Source of the DNA: DAOTZR01 sp034432595
Lineage (GTDB): Bacteria > Chloroflexota > Anaerolineae > B4-G1 > SLSP01
Direction of reading: 5' to 3'
Assembly: GCA_034432595.1 (NCBI GenBank)
Contig: DAOUBT010000031.1
Location: forward strand, 1 to 64,000
DNA length: 64,000 nucleotides
Shown here: in pieces, positions 50,357 to 58,281 of the stretch
Layout: each line of letters begins with the position of its first letter
Numbering within the stretch: the first letter of the stretch is position 1
The notes under the pieces: model-generated
Databases searched by the model: none
Seen by the model: the letters and a program-made list of their open reading frames with translations, nothing else
Told to the model about the DNA's origin: nothing
Program-made: the position numbers and the translations under genes

Positions 50357-50713
50357 TCATTGCCATTCCAGCCAGCCCTTGAACCAGACGTACACCAGAC
50401 CGCCGGCCAGGAGCAGCAAAAACACAATGGCTTCTATGACAGCATAAAGTTCAAGACGTTGATAGGCTAAAGCCCAGGGGAAAAGTAGCGCTGCTTCCAC
50501 GCCGAATAGCACAAAAGCCAGCGCGTAGAGATAATACTGAGGTTTAAAGCGAATCCAGGGATCACCATAAGGGAGCACCCCGGATTCATACGTTTCCTTT
50601 TTGCGCGGATTGGATTTTTTAGGACTCAGCAACCAGGCCAGAAGGACCGGCGCAACGGCAAAAAACAAAGCGACAAGCAGAAAAAGACCCAGATACCCGT
50701 AATCTGTAACCAA
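50357..50713 (-). CDS. nuoA: NADH-quinone oxidoreductase subunit A
   Basis: A 118-residue three-helix subunit. KKETYESGVLPYGDPWIRFKPQYYLYALAFVLFGVEAALLFPW spans the conserved cysteine-position loop (here Ser-Gly) and the acidic helix with the FDVEA-type motif as FGVEAA. Start chosen at TTG 50713, because AAGGAGG ends five bases before it; the frame itself opens at a GTG six codons earlier that overlaps the ribosome site. First gene of the nuo membrane-arm operon. Confidence 0.93.
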   Translation of the reverse strand: MVTDYGYLGLFLLVALFFAVAPVLLAWLLSPKKSNPRKKETYESGVLPYGDPWIRFKPQYYLYALAFVLFGVEAALLFPWALAYQRLELYAVIEAIVFLLLLAGGLVYVWFKGWLEWQ

Positions 50714-50796
50714 GAGCGCCTCCTTGAACACGATATAGAGAAGGTTGCTTCCAGGTGTGCACGAACGCCGGTGGGAGCGCGTCCGAACACGCCCTG

Positions 50797-50824
50797 ATTA
50801 TAGCACGGCCTGACGTGCAGGCAA
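50797..50824 (-). promoter_or_regulatory. Promoter of the nuo operon
   Basis: Minus strand TTGCCT (50824-50819), 16-base spacer, perfect TATAAT (50802-50797). Leader of about 85 bases before nuoA. Confidence 0.65.
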
Positions 50825-50993
50825 ATGGCGTAAAATAGCCAACCCGCGGGCCGGGGCAACATGAGACCGCCCACCGGCTGCGTGGCTTCAGCCGGGTTCC
50901 TCTTGCCAAATTTGGCAATCCTCGCATAATTAGGGCACTGTAAGGGAAAAGCATGATGAGGGGCCCTTCAAGTCAGGCATCTTGTGAGGACGT

Positions 50994-51782
50994 ATGGATA
51001 AAATTCGCGCCGTCATTGAAAAAGAATGGGCGGAAGTCTTCAAAAACCGCATTGTCTTGTTCAGCGTCGTCTTCCTGCCGATACTCCTTTCCATCATGCC
51101 GCTGGTTATGCTCAGCGCCATGAGTGGCTTGAGCAGCACCGGCAGCGATGCGAACGACCTGCCACCGCAATTCATCGCGTCTTGCGGCGGCCTCAACGCC
51201 GATGAGTGTCTCATGTTGTATGTGCTCAATCAATTCCTTGTGCTCTATCTGCTCATGCCGTTGGCCATTCCCACCGCGATTGCTGCTTACAGCATCGTCG
51301 GTGAAAAGACCACGCGCTGCCTTGAACCCTTGTTAGCCACCCCCATCAAAACGGAGGAGTTGCTCCTTGCCAAGGCGCTGGCCGCCGTGATTCCGGCCAT
51401 CCTGGGCGGCTGGCTCGCTTTCGGGGTCTTCGCAGTAGGGGCGCTGACCATGGTTCACAGCCCGGCGCTCATCGCGCGCTTGCTCGATCCCATGTGGCTG
51501 TTTGCGATGGGGGTGCTGATGCCCCTGTTGGCCATCGCCGCCGTGAGCATGACGGTCATCGTATCCTCACGAGTGAGCGACCCGCGCACGGCGGAACAGG
51601 TCGCCATGGTGATCATCGTGCCGCTGCTCCTGCTCTTCTTTGGACAGGTAAGCGGCTTCATCATCCTCAACATTCGCACCATGCTCTTTAGCGCCGGTAT
51701 CGCTTTGCTTGCTGATGCGGGCCTGGTGTATGCCGGCGTGAAATTATTCCAACGCGAAGTGATTCTCACGCGCTGGAAATAA
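50994..51782 (+). CDS. ABC-2 type permease
   Basis: A 262-residue membrane protein. An amphipathic N-terminus (MDKIRAVIEKEWAEVFKNR) precedes six helices; YSIVGEKTTRCLEPLLATPIKTEELLLAKALAA is the coupling region of ABC-2 exporters, split at about 100-132. No ATPase gene is nearby. A 20-base gap leads to the next gene, so the two are probably one operon. Confidence 0.8.
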   Translation: MDKIRAVIEKEWAEVFKNRIVLFSVVFLPILLSIMPLVMLSAMSGLSSTGSDANDLPPQFIASCGGLNADECLMLYVLNQFLVLYLLMPLAIPTAIAAYSIVGEKTTRCLEPLLATPIKTEELLLAKALAAVIPAILGGWLAFGVFAVGALTMVHSPALIARLLDPMWLFAMGVLMPLLAIAAVSMTVIVSSRVSDPRTAEQVAMVIIVPLLLLFFGQVSGFIILNIRTMLFSAGIALLADAGLVYAGVKLFQREVILTRWK

Positions 51783-51801
51783 CCCCGCGCCCGGAGTTCT
51801 T

Positions 51802-52554
51802 ATGCGTCACGATCGTCACAACCTTATCTGGATAGCACTTCTGATCAGCCTGTTCCTGACCTTCCCGGCCTTAGCGCAAGGGGAAGCGGATTTCGTGTTG
51901 CGAGTGAACAAAATCATGGGTTTCAACATGGGAAGCCAGATTCAGGGCACCTTCAAGCTCAGCGCCAAAGGCCCGGCAACGCTCACGCGCGTGAGCTTTT
52001 TGATGGATGGCGCCGTGCTCGGAGAAGACACCACACCGCCCTTTGAGCTACGCTTCAACACGGACGCTTACGCCCCCGGTTGGCACACGTTCAGCGCGCA
52101 AGGCATCACCAGCGATGGGCACAACTTGCAGGCGCCGGAACTGCGCTTCCAATTTGTTACCGCGGAAGAGGGGTGGAAAGCCGTGCAACGCATCCTCCTG
52201 CCGGTGATGGCGCTCGTCATCGGCGCGATGCTCATCGGCACATTGCTCACCTTCCTGGGGGGAAAGGAGACAGGCGGGACGCTGCCCACCCATTACGGCA
52301 TCGCCGGTGGCGCGATATGCCCCGTCTGCAAGCGACCGTATGCACGGCACTGGTGGGCGCCCAACGTGGGCCTGACGTACAAGTTCGACCGCTGCCCGCA
52401 CTGCGGAAGCTGGCGCGTCGCACGGCTGGCATCCCCCGCGGAGTTGGAGCAGGCAGCCGCTGCCTGGCGCGCTCAGGAGAGCGTTGCACCTGCATCCCCC
52501 GCGCCAGAAGACCTGGAGCAGGACCTGGAGGCTTCGCGCTATACGGAGTTGTAA
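51802..52554 (+). CDS. Exported Ig-like membrane protein with cytoplasmic zinc ribbon
   Basis: A 250-residue protein of unknown function. A signal peptide (LIWIALLISLFLTFPALA) precedes an Ig-like beta domain (residues about 26-120, with GAVLGEDTTPPFEL and GWHTFSAQGI as in Big_17-type domains). A membrane helix lies at about 131-152. Then comes a zinc ribbon, CPVC near 173 and CPHC near 195, and an acidic tail. Topology places the ribbon in the cytoplasm, so it could carry signals or contact RNA or DNA inward. Sits behind the ABC-2 permease. Confidence 0.65.
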   Translation: MRHDRHNLIWIALLISLFLTFPALAQGEADFVLRVNKIMGFNMGSQIQGTFKLSAKGPATLTRVSFLMDGAVLGEDTTPPFELRFNTDAYAPGWHTFSAQGITSDGHNLQAPELRFQFVTAEEGWKAVQRILLPVMALVIGAMLIGTLLTFLGGKETGGTLPTHYGIAGGAICPVCKRPYARHWWAPNVGLTYKFDRCPHCGSWRVARLASPAELEQAAAAWRAQESVAPASPAPEDLEQDLEASRYTEL

Positions 52555-52594
52555 ACGCCTGAAGGGTGCACGCTTGCCCTTCTACAAATTCATG

Positions 52595-52612
52595 CTACTC
52601 TATGAAGAGTAG
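52595..52612 (+). promoter_or_regulatory. Small hairpin upstream of the PLP-receiver gene
   Basis: CTACTCT-ATGA-AGAGTAG, a seven-base-pair stem 34 bases before the start codon, next to GAAGGG-N10-CCCTTC at 52561-52582. Could be an operator or the end of the upstream transcript. No clear -35/-10 is seen. Confidence 0.3.
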
Positions 52613-52646
52613 AGATTGAAACTTCACACGCCCGGGAGCGGACTGT

Positions 52647-54374
52647 ATGCAGATTGTCCATTCGGCTATACCTATGGATCTCGAACTGGAATGCGGAGCT
52701 TGCGGCCATCGGCAGACTTACCGCGTGCCCACCCCCGCCTGCGAAGCCTGCGGGCATACCTGGATGGAGGTGCGCTACAATTACGGGAAGGTGCGCGAGC
52801 TGTGGCCCGCTATCCTGCGCGACCGTCCGCCGACCATCTGGCGCTATCGCGAACTGCTTCCGCTCCTGGACGACCGCTATCAAATCTCGATGGGCGAAGG
52901 TGGCACGCCGCTGCTCCACGCCAAAAATCTGGGCATGATGCTCAACGCGCCCAACATCTACATCAAAGACGAACGGCAGAATCCCACGAACTCCTTTAAA
53001 GACCGACAAGCCAGCCTGGTTATTTCCATGATGAAAGAAGCGGGCATTACCGAGCTGGTGCTGGCTTCCACCGGCAACGTCGCCATCTCCTACTCCGCCT
53101 ATTCCGCGCACGCGGGCATCAAATTGTGGACGTTCTTGCCGAGCCTGGTGCCCCCGGAAAAAATGCGGGAAATCGCCATTTACGGCAGTGAGGTGATTAA
53201 GGTCACCTCTAATTACGATGTGACCAAAAAAGTTGCGGAGCGCTTCGCACGCCATAAAAACATCGCACTGGAAGCTGGCATCCGTAATGTCGGCACGCGC
53301 GAGAGCATGAAAACCATCGCCTTCGAGCTGGCCGAGCAACTCGCCGCCGAACAAGGCCCGCCACGGCCCGGTGTGCCCTGGCGCGCACCGGATTGGTATT
53401 TGCAATCCGTCAGCGGCGGGATGGGACCCATCGGCGTGTGGAAGGGTTTCGATGAGCTGTACCGCATGGGGCTGGTGGATAAAATCCCCAAATTGGCTAT
53501 GATTCAGGCTACCGGTTGCGCCCCCATGGTGCGCTCGTATTGGAAGGGACTTTCCGAAGCGGAGCCGGTGCTCAATCCCACCACGCGCGTCATCACCATC
53601 GCCACCGGACAGCCGGGCATGGCCTACACGGCTCTCTATCACATTGTACGCACCTACGGCGGGACATTCGAGGCCGTCTCGGATGAGGAGACGTTCCGCG
53701 CGTTGCACATGCTGGCGAAAATTGAGGGTCTTTCCATGGAGGCAGCCGCGGGCGCAACGTTTGCCGGCCTGATGCGGCTTATCGCCAAAGGTGTGATCCA
53801 ACGGGACGAGACGGTCGTCGTCAACTGTTCAGGCCATACCTTCCCGGTGGAAAAGTTCCTCTTGCAGGGCGAATGGATGAAGGTACTGCCCGAATCCGCG
53901 GTGGAAACGCCCGTGCCCACACCGGCGGCGCCCGCAGCGCCACAGGACCTGCTGAGTGAGCTGGAGACGCTGGATAACCGCGTGCGGCGCATTGCCATCG
54001 TGGAGGACAATCCCGAAGCGGCGCGCCTGTTACGGCGCATCCTGCAAACGCGGGGCGACTTCCAAATCCTGGAAGCCCATGATGGACGTACCGGCCTTGA
54101 ACTGATTCGCAGCACGCGCCCCGACCTGGTCCTGCTCGACTTGATGATGCCGGACATGGACGGCTTCTCGGTGATTAACGCCCTGAAGAGCGAGGCGGAA
54201 CTTTCCGAAATCCCGGTTATCGTCATCACCGCAAAAGAACTCAGTTACGATGAACGCCGCCGCTTGCAGGGGCAAATTCAGCTTCTGCTGCAAAAAGGCT
54301 CGTTTATGGATGATGAGTTGCTTAAAGACATTCACGCTCTGTTGGGAGATGAGAAGAAGGGGGACGAGGCATGA
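52647..54374 (+). CDS. Threonine-synthase-fold PLP enzyme fused to a CheY-like receiver
   Basis: A 575-residue protein. Residues 16-35 form a zinc ribbon (CGAC and CEAC). Residues about 60-410 are a fold-type II PLP domain: MGEGGTPLL (82-90), NPTNSFKDRQAS with the PLP lysine Lys118, STGNVAISYSAYSAHAG (141-157), and the phosphate-binding SVSGGMGPIG (254-263). This is the threonine synthase / cysteate synthase group. After a Pro/Ala linker (420-435) comes a full receiver (446-570): Glu453-Asp454, phospho-acceptor Asp498 in LLDLMMPDMDG, Thr528, and switch Lys550. Every residue for phosphorylation is present. The ATG of the kinase gene overlaps its stop (ATGA). Real substrate is unknown. A homoserine kinase or other threonine gene is not nearby. 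The reverse-strand open frame here is a shadow. Confidence 0.9.
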   Translation: MQIVHSAIPMDLELECGACGHRQTYRVPTPACEACGHTWMEVRYNYGKVRELWPAILRDRPPTIWRYRELLPLLDDRYQISMGEGGTPLLHAKNLGMMLNAPNIYIKDERQNPTNSFKDRQASLVISMMKEAGITELVLASTGNVAISYSAYSAHAGIKLWTFLPSLVPPEKMREIAIYGSEVIKVTSNYDVTKKVAERFARHKNIALEAGIRNVGTRESMKTIAFELAEQLAAEQGPPRPGVPWRAPDWYLQSVSGGMGPIGVWKGFDELYRMGLVDKIPKLAMIQATGCAPMVRSYWKGLSEAEPVLNPTTRVITIATGQPGMAYTALYHIVRTYGGTFEAVSDEETFRALHMLAKIEGLSMEAAAGATFAGLMRLIAKGVIQRDETVVVNCSGHTFPVEKFLLQGEWMKVLPESAVETPVPTPAAPAAPQDLLSELETLDNRVRRIAIVEDNPEAARLLRRILQTRGDFQILEAHDGRTGLELIRSTRPDLVLLDLMMPDMDGFSVINALKSEAELSEIPVIVITAKELSYDERRRLQGQIQLLLQKGSFMDDELLKDIHALLGDEKKGDEA

Positions 54375-55645
54375 CCAAAATCCTGTATGTCGAGGATACC
54401 CCGGCCAGTCAGCGCCTGGTGCAGCGCGTTCTGGCAGCCGAGGGCTTCGATGTGATTATCGCTGAAAACGGGATTCAGGCCATCGAGTTAGCCCGTCGCG
54501 AAATGCCTGAACTGGTGCTGATGGATATCAACATCAGCGGCATGGATGGCTATGAGGTGACGACGCGCCTGCGCTCGATTCCCGGTCTGGAGCATGTGCC
54601 GATTGTCGCTGTCACCGCAGCGACGCTCAAGGGGGACCGCGAACGCGCTCTGGTCGCCGGCTGCAATGGGTACATCGCCAAGCCAATTGACGTGGATCGC
54701 TTCCCCGATCAGGTGCGCCAATACCTGGTGGGGATGCGTGAGGACATCGAGTCCTCCGAGAAAAAGGCCGAGTACCTGACGGAGTACAATCAGCGGCTGG
54801 TGGCACGTCTGGAAGAAAAGGTGCGCGAGCTGGAAAAAGCTAACGTCGAGCTACAGCGCGTGGAGAAGATGAAGTCGGATTTTGTGGTGCTGGCAGGCCA
54901 TGAGCTGCGTACCCCCCTCACGGTGATTTACGGTTATGTGCAAATCCTGCTGGCCAATCCGGCCATCCCCGGCTCAGTAGACGATGAAGGCAGCGCGCGC
55001 TACCTGTTGAAGAAGGTGGCCGAGGCCGTGGATCGCCTTGGGCAGGTGATTCAGGACATCCTTAACGTGAGCCTGATTGATGCCAACCGCCTCGATCTGG
55101 CCCACGAGCCGGTTTTCCTCAGTTCCGTGGTGCAATCCGTGCTGCACAACCTGCGCAGCTTTGGTCCACAGCGGCAACTGGTGTTCGAGCTGGGTCAGGG
55201 TCTGCGCAAAGCCCCTGCCATTGAAGGTGATCCGCGCCGTCTGCATCAGGCCCTGTGGAACGTGGTGAGTAATGCCATCAAGTACACGCCGGATGGGGGC
55301 ACCATCACCATTGACGCCGAGGTGTTGGAGGATAATGTCCATCTTTGGGTGAAGGACACCGGCGTGGGCATTCCGCCGCACGAGTTGAGCCATATCTTCG
55401 AACGCTTCTACGTGGTGGAGGATGTATCGCTGCACCGCTCCAGTAAGACGGCCTTCAAGGGCGGCGGGTTGGGATTGGGCCTCTCGGTGACGCTGGGCAT
55501 CATCGAAGCCCATGGCGGTAAAATCTGGGCTGAAAGTCCGGGCTATGACGAGGTGAACCTGCCCGGAGCGACCATCCACATCCTGCTGCCCATCGGCGAT
55601 CCTTTCAAGCAGGGAGCGGCAGGAATCCAACGCGAACAAGAGTGA
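54371..55645 (+). CDS. Receiver-histidine kinase (response regulator domain first)
   Basis: A 424-residue soluble kinase. Receiver at 1-120 with Glu8-Asp9, Asp52 (LVLMDINISGMDG), Thr82 and Lys104. A coiled coil (125-165) leads to HisKA with AGHELRTPL (His177) and an ATPase domain with N-box NVVSNAIKYTP (297-307), DTGVGIP (329-335) and GGGLGLGLS (364-372). All catalytic residues are present. No sensor domain other than the receiver, so its input is probably phosphoryl transfer from another kinase. Start overlaps the upstream enzyme gene by four bases; a strong terminator follows. Confidence 0.92.
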   Translation: MTKILYVEDTPASQRLVQRVLAAEGFDVIIAENGIQAIELARREMPELVLMDINISGMDGYEVTTRLRSIPGLEHVPIVAVTAATLKGDRERALVAGCNGYIAKPIDVDRFPDQVRQYLVGMREDIESSEKKAEYLTEYNQRLVARLEEKVRELEKANVELQRVEKMKSDFVVLAGHELRTPLTVIYGYVQILLANPAIPGSVDDEGSARYLLKKVAEAVDRLGQVIQDILNVSLIDANRLDLAHEPVFLSSVVQSVLHNLRSFGPQRQLVFELGQGLRKAPAIEGDPRRLHQALWNVVSNAIKYTPDGGTITIDAEVLEDNVHLWVKDTGVGIPPHELSHIFERFYVVEDVSLHRSSKTAFKGGGLGLGLSVTLGIIEAHGGKIWAESPGYDEVNLPGATIHILLPIGDPFKQGAAGIQREQE

Positions 55646-55657
55646 GGGTGACAACAC

Positions 55658-55690
55658 AAAGCCCCGCGTCATACGACGCGGGGCTTTTTT
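55658..55690. terminator. Strong bidirectional terminator
   Basis: GCCCCGCGTC-ATAC-GACGCGGGGC with AAA before and TTTTTT after; it lies between the convergent kinase and response-regulator genes. Confidence 0.9.
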
Positions 55691-55698
55691 GCGCAACG

Positions 55699-56337
55699 TT
55701 ATGCGCCGAGCTGTTCCAGACGCTCGGCCAGGGCTTTCAGCTTCCCCCACTCCTTACGCACGACGTAAATCATCGCCAGCACCATCAGCCAGCGCGGCTG
55801 ACAGTCGGGATAAGCGGCCAGGGTTTCGAAAACGTCCAGGGCTTGCTGATCGGTGCGACGGGCGCGGGCATATTCGGCAGCAAGTTGCTCCAGATAACGC
55901 CGCTGCTCGCGTTGGCGGGCCTGCTCACTCTGTCTGCGCCGTTCCTCCTGTTGACGCAACAGCTTACGCGCGTGATCCAAAGCGGCCTGCAATTGATCCA
56001 CCGTAAAGGGCTTGATGAGGTAGCCGCGCGCCCCAACCCGCATCGCCTCCTGCAGGGTGGTTGTCTGCCGCTCGGCGGAAATGACGATGCACACCATATC
56101 CGGATTTTCGCGGGTCAAAACCTCGATGGCCGAAAGGCCGTCGAGTTGAGGCATGTTCACGTCCATCAGCGCCACGTCGGGATGGTGCTGTCTGGCCAAT
56201 TCCAGCGCCTCATGGCCATCCTGCGCAATGGCCACCACGCGCGCGTTCTCGACGTAGGTCATCATCAGGCGCGTGCTGCGCCGCATCTCCTGATCGTCAT
56301 CCGCAATCATCACGCGCAACTCCATGTCCTGTCCCAT
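55699..56337 (-). CDS. Response regulator with coiled-coil helical output
   Basis: A 212-residue protein. Receiver at about 6-125 with Asp13-Asp14, phospho-acceptor Asp59 (VALMDVNMPQLDG), Ser in VISAERQ and Lys in YLIKPF. From 130 on there is a charged coiled coil (RKLLRQQEERRRQSEQARQR) and a small helical domain ending in KALAERLEQLGA; no DNA-binding motif. Start chosen at ATG 56337 (GGGAGGGG upstream). Its closeness to the PLP-receiver/kinase pair suggests the same phosphorelay. Confidence 0.85.
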   Translation of the reverse strand: MGQDMELRVMIADDDQEMRRSTRLMMTYVENARVVAIAQDGHEALELARQHHPDVALMDVNMPQLDGLSAIEVLTRENPDMVCIVISAERQTTTLQEAMRVGARGYLIKPFTVDQLQAALDHARKLLRQQEERRRQSEQARQREQRRYLEQLAAEYARARRTDQQALDVFETLAAYPDCQPRWLMVLAMIYVVRKEWGKLKALAERLEQLGA

Positions 56338-56431
56338 AGCCCCTCCCGAATGTCCTGTCGTCCCAAACAACTCAGCCTATACAGGCATTGCATTCGCATT
56401 GCGCTCTATGACTACGCGAAATTTTTGCGCG

Positions 56432-57613
56432 TCAACTCAACAGGCGGGCCGCCAGAGCGCGGTAGGCTGCCGCTGCAGCGTACACCTCTTCCAGAAGAAC
56501 GTGCTCGTCCGGCGTATGGGCCAGCGCCGGATCGCCCGGCCCGAAGCCCACGGTGGGAACCTCAGCGACGCCGGCGCTATAAGCGCCCTCGGTTGCAAAA
56601 GCCCACGCAGAACAAACGGGACGTATCCCCACGTCTCGCGCGGCTTGCAGCATGGCCTGTACCAGGGGATGGCGCTCGTCGAACACCCAGGGTGGGGATG
56701 AGCGCCGCGCGGTGAGGGTGACGCCGGTGTGCGTGCGCACAAGGTCTTCCATGACGCGCACCTGCGCTTCCACGCCTTCACGGGTGAGGATGCGCTCGAT
56801 TTCCATGATGGCCTGTCGCTCCGACTCCCCCGCCACCAGACGACGGTCAATCACCAGCGTGCAGCGATCCGGGACGGCGTTCCGGCTCACGGCCTCGGAG
56901 CGGATGTCGGTCACAGCGAGCACACCACGCCCCAGCACGGCATCCGTCGCCAACTGCCCGGCAAGGAGTTCCAGGCCGAAGATGACGCGCGCCGCAGCGT
57001 AGATGGCGTTCACACCCAAATCGGGGCTTGAGGAGTGGGCAGAACGACCCAGCACCTCCAGCAGCAGCTCGACGTGGCCGCGCTGCGCACGCACCACCTG
57101 AAGCGCGGAAGGTTCGGCAATCACCACCCAATCCGGATGCAGGTGGTCTTCCTCAAAGAGCACGCGCGTGCCCGTGCCTTCGGCGGGTTCTTCAAGGCCG
57201 ACCGCAGCCAGCATCACCCGTCCACGTAGGGGGATTCCCTGCTTGCGCAGCCCGGCAATGGCGTACAGCGCCGCCGCCAGTCCGGCTTTCATGTCGCAAC
57301 TGCCCAAGCCGTAAAGCAGGCCATCGCGCACCTCTGCGCCAAAGGGATCGGTCTGCCAGGCCACAGCTTGCGAAACGGTGACGGTATCCATGTGGGCGTT
57401 AAACATGAGGAGCGGACCTTCTTCCGGGCCAATGCTGCCGATGACGTTGCCCGCGCGATCCATGCTGACCTGCTCGAAGCCCAGGCGCTGCATTTCCTGC
57501 ATCACCAGGGCCGCAACGGCCCCCTCCTGTCCCGGAAAACTGGGGGTGCGGATTAATGTGCGCAAAAAGTCCAATAGTTCCAAACGCTCTTGTGCGTTGA
57601 GAGAGAAGTCCAT
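56432..57613 (-). CDS. M20-family metallopeptidase / deacylase (ArgE-DapE-like)
   Basis: A 393-residue zinc hydrolase. FNAHMDTVTV (about 68) gives the first metal His and Asp, GSCDMKAGLAA (about 103) the bridging Asp, EEPAEGTGTR (about 138) the general base Glu and second metal Glu, and the terminal GPGDPALAHTPDEHV the last His. The dimerisation domain lies at about 175-290. Substrate is not readable; acetylornithine, succinyl-DAP and YgeY-like hydrolases are all possible. Start chosen at ATG 57613; the frame extends farther without support. Confidence 0.88.
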   Translation of the reverse strand: MDFSLNAQERLELLDFLRTLIRTPSFPGQEGAVAALVMQEMQRLGFEQVSMDRAGNVIGSIGPEEGPLLMFNAHMDTVTVSQAVAWQTDPFGAEVRDGLLYGLGSCDMKAGLAAALYAIAGLRKQGIPLRGRVMLAAVGLEEPAEGTGTRVLFEEDHLHPDWVVIAEPSALQVVRAQRGHVELLLEVLGRSAHSSSPDLGVNAIYAAARVIFGLELLAGQLATDAVLGRGVLAVTDIRSEAVSRNAVPDRCTLVIDRRLVAGESERQAIMEIERILTREGVEAQVRVMEDLVRTHTGVTLTARRSSPPWVFDERHPLVQAMLQAARDVGIRPVCSAWAFATEGAYSAGVAEVPTVGFGPGDPALAHTPDEHVLLEEVYAAAAAYRALAARLLS

Positions 57614-57758
57614 GCTTGCCTCGGTTTGTAGGGTTTGACATGAGTTCACTAAAAGGACCGGGCGTTTCAGCTCCGGTCTGGGTGTGAACTCCACTTTATT
57701 ATCGCACAATCTGCGTAGAAGTAGAAATGGGTTGTGAGGGGCAGTCGGGGGGTGGTGG
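57614..57758. other. Upstream region of the M20 peptidase gene
   Basis: Holds GACCGG-N11-CCGGTC (57656-57679 region) and a GATAAT on the minus strand near 57705 that may be the peptidase -10. The repeat array begins directly to the right. Confidence 0.35.
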
Positions 57759-58264
57759 ATTTGGGGCCAGCCAAAGGGTGGCGGATTTGAAGCCAGCCAG
57801 AGGCTGGCGGGACAGACAGGGATTTGGGGTCAGCCGGAGAGTGGCGGATTTGGAGCCAGCCGGAGGCTGGCGGGACAGAGGGGGATTTGGGGCCAGCCAA
57901 AGGCTGGCGGGACAGAGGGGGATTCGGGGCCAGCCGAAGGCTGGCGGGACAGAGGGGGATTCGGGGCCAGCCAAAGGCTGGCGGGACAGAGGGGGATTTG
58001 GCCAGCCAGAGGCTGGCGGGACAGTGGGGGAGTTGGGGCCAGCCGGAGGGTGGTGGGACAGAGGGGGATTTAGGGCCAGCCGGAGGGTGGTGGGACAGAG
58101 GGGGATTTGGGGCCAGCCGGAGGGTGGCGGGACAGAGGGGGATTCAGGGCCAGCCGGAGGCGACGGATTTGGGCCAGCCAAAGGCTGGCGGGACAGAGGG
58201 GGATTTGGGGCCAGCTGAAGGCTGGCAGATTTGGACCAGCCGAAGGCTGGCGGTACAAATGCGG
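57759..58264. repeat. Tandem array of 15 hairpin-forming units (37 and 26 bp)
   Basis: Units begin with ATTTGGGGCCAGCC, then two to three purines and GGCTGGC, then usually GGGACAGAGGGGG. Nine units are 36-37 bp, one is 35, one is 36 with a diverged end, and four short units of 25-26 bp lack the GGGACAGAGGGGG tail (57759, 57822, 58142, 58203). Each unit holds GCCAGCC/GGCTGGC, a seven-base-pair hairpin, with compensating or weakening changes in some units (GGGTGGT). Because 37 is not a multiple of three, no frame stays open in register; it is noncoding. It fills the gap between the M20 peptidase and the 3' end of the anti-sigma gene. Confidence 0.9.
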
Positions 58265-58281
58265 ATGCGGGACAGATAAGG

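Noticed and set aside
52590..53801. A 403-codon open frame on the minus strand opposite the PLP-receiver gene
   Set aside because: It is a shadow of the plus-strand gene, which has clear catalytic motifs; no ribosome site or domain is seen in the reverse frame.
57759..58264. The tandem array as a CRISPR array
   Set aside because: There are no unique spacers of constant length; whole units are nearly identical and adjoin directly.
57727..58279. Open frames of 150-234 codons through the tandem array, on both strands
   Set aside because: Unit length of 37 is not a multiple of three and units vary in length; the frames reflect lack of stops in a GC-rich repeat.
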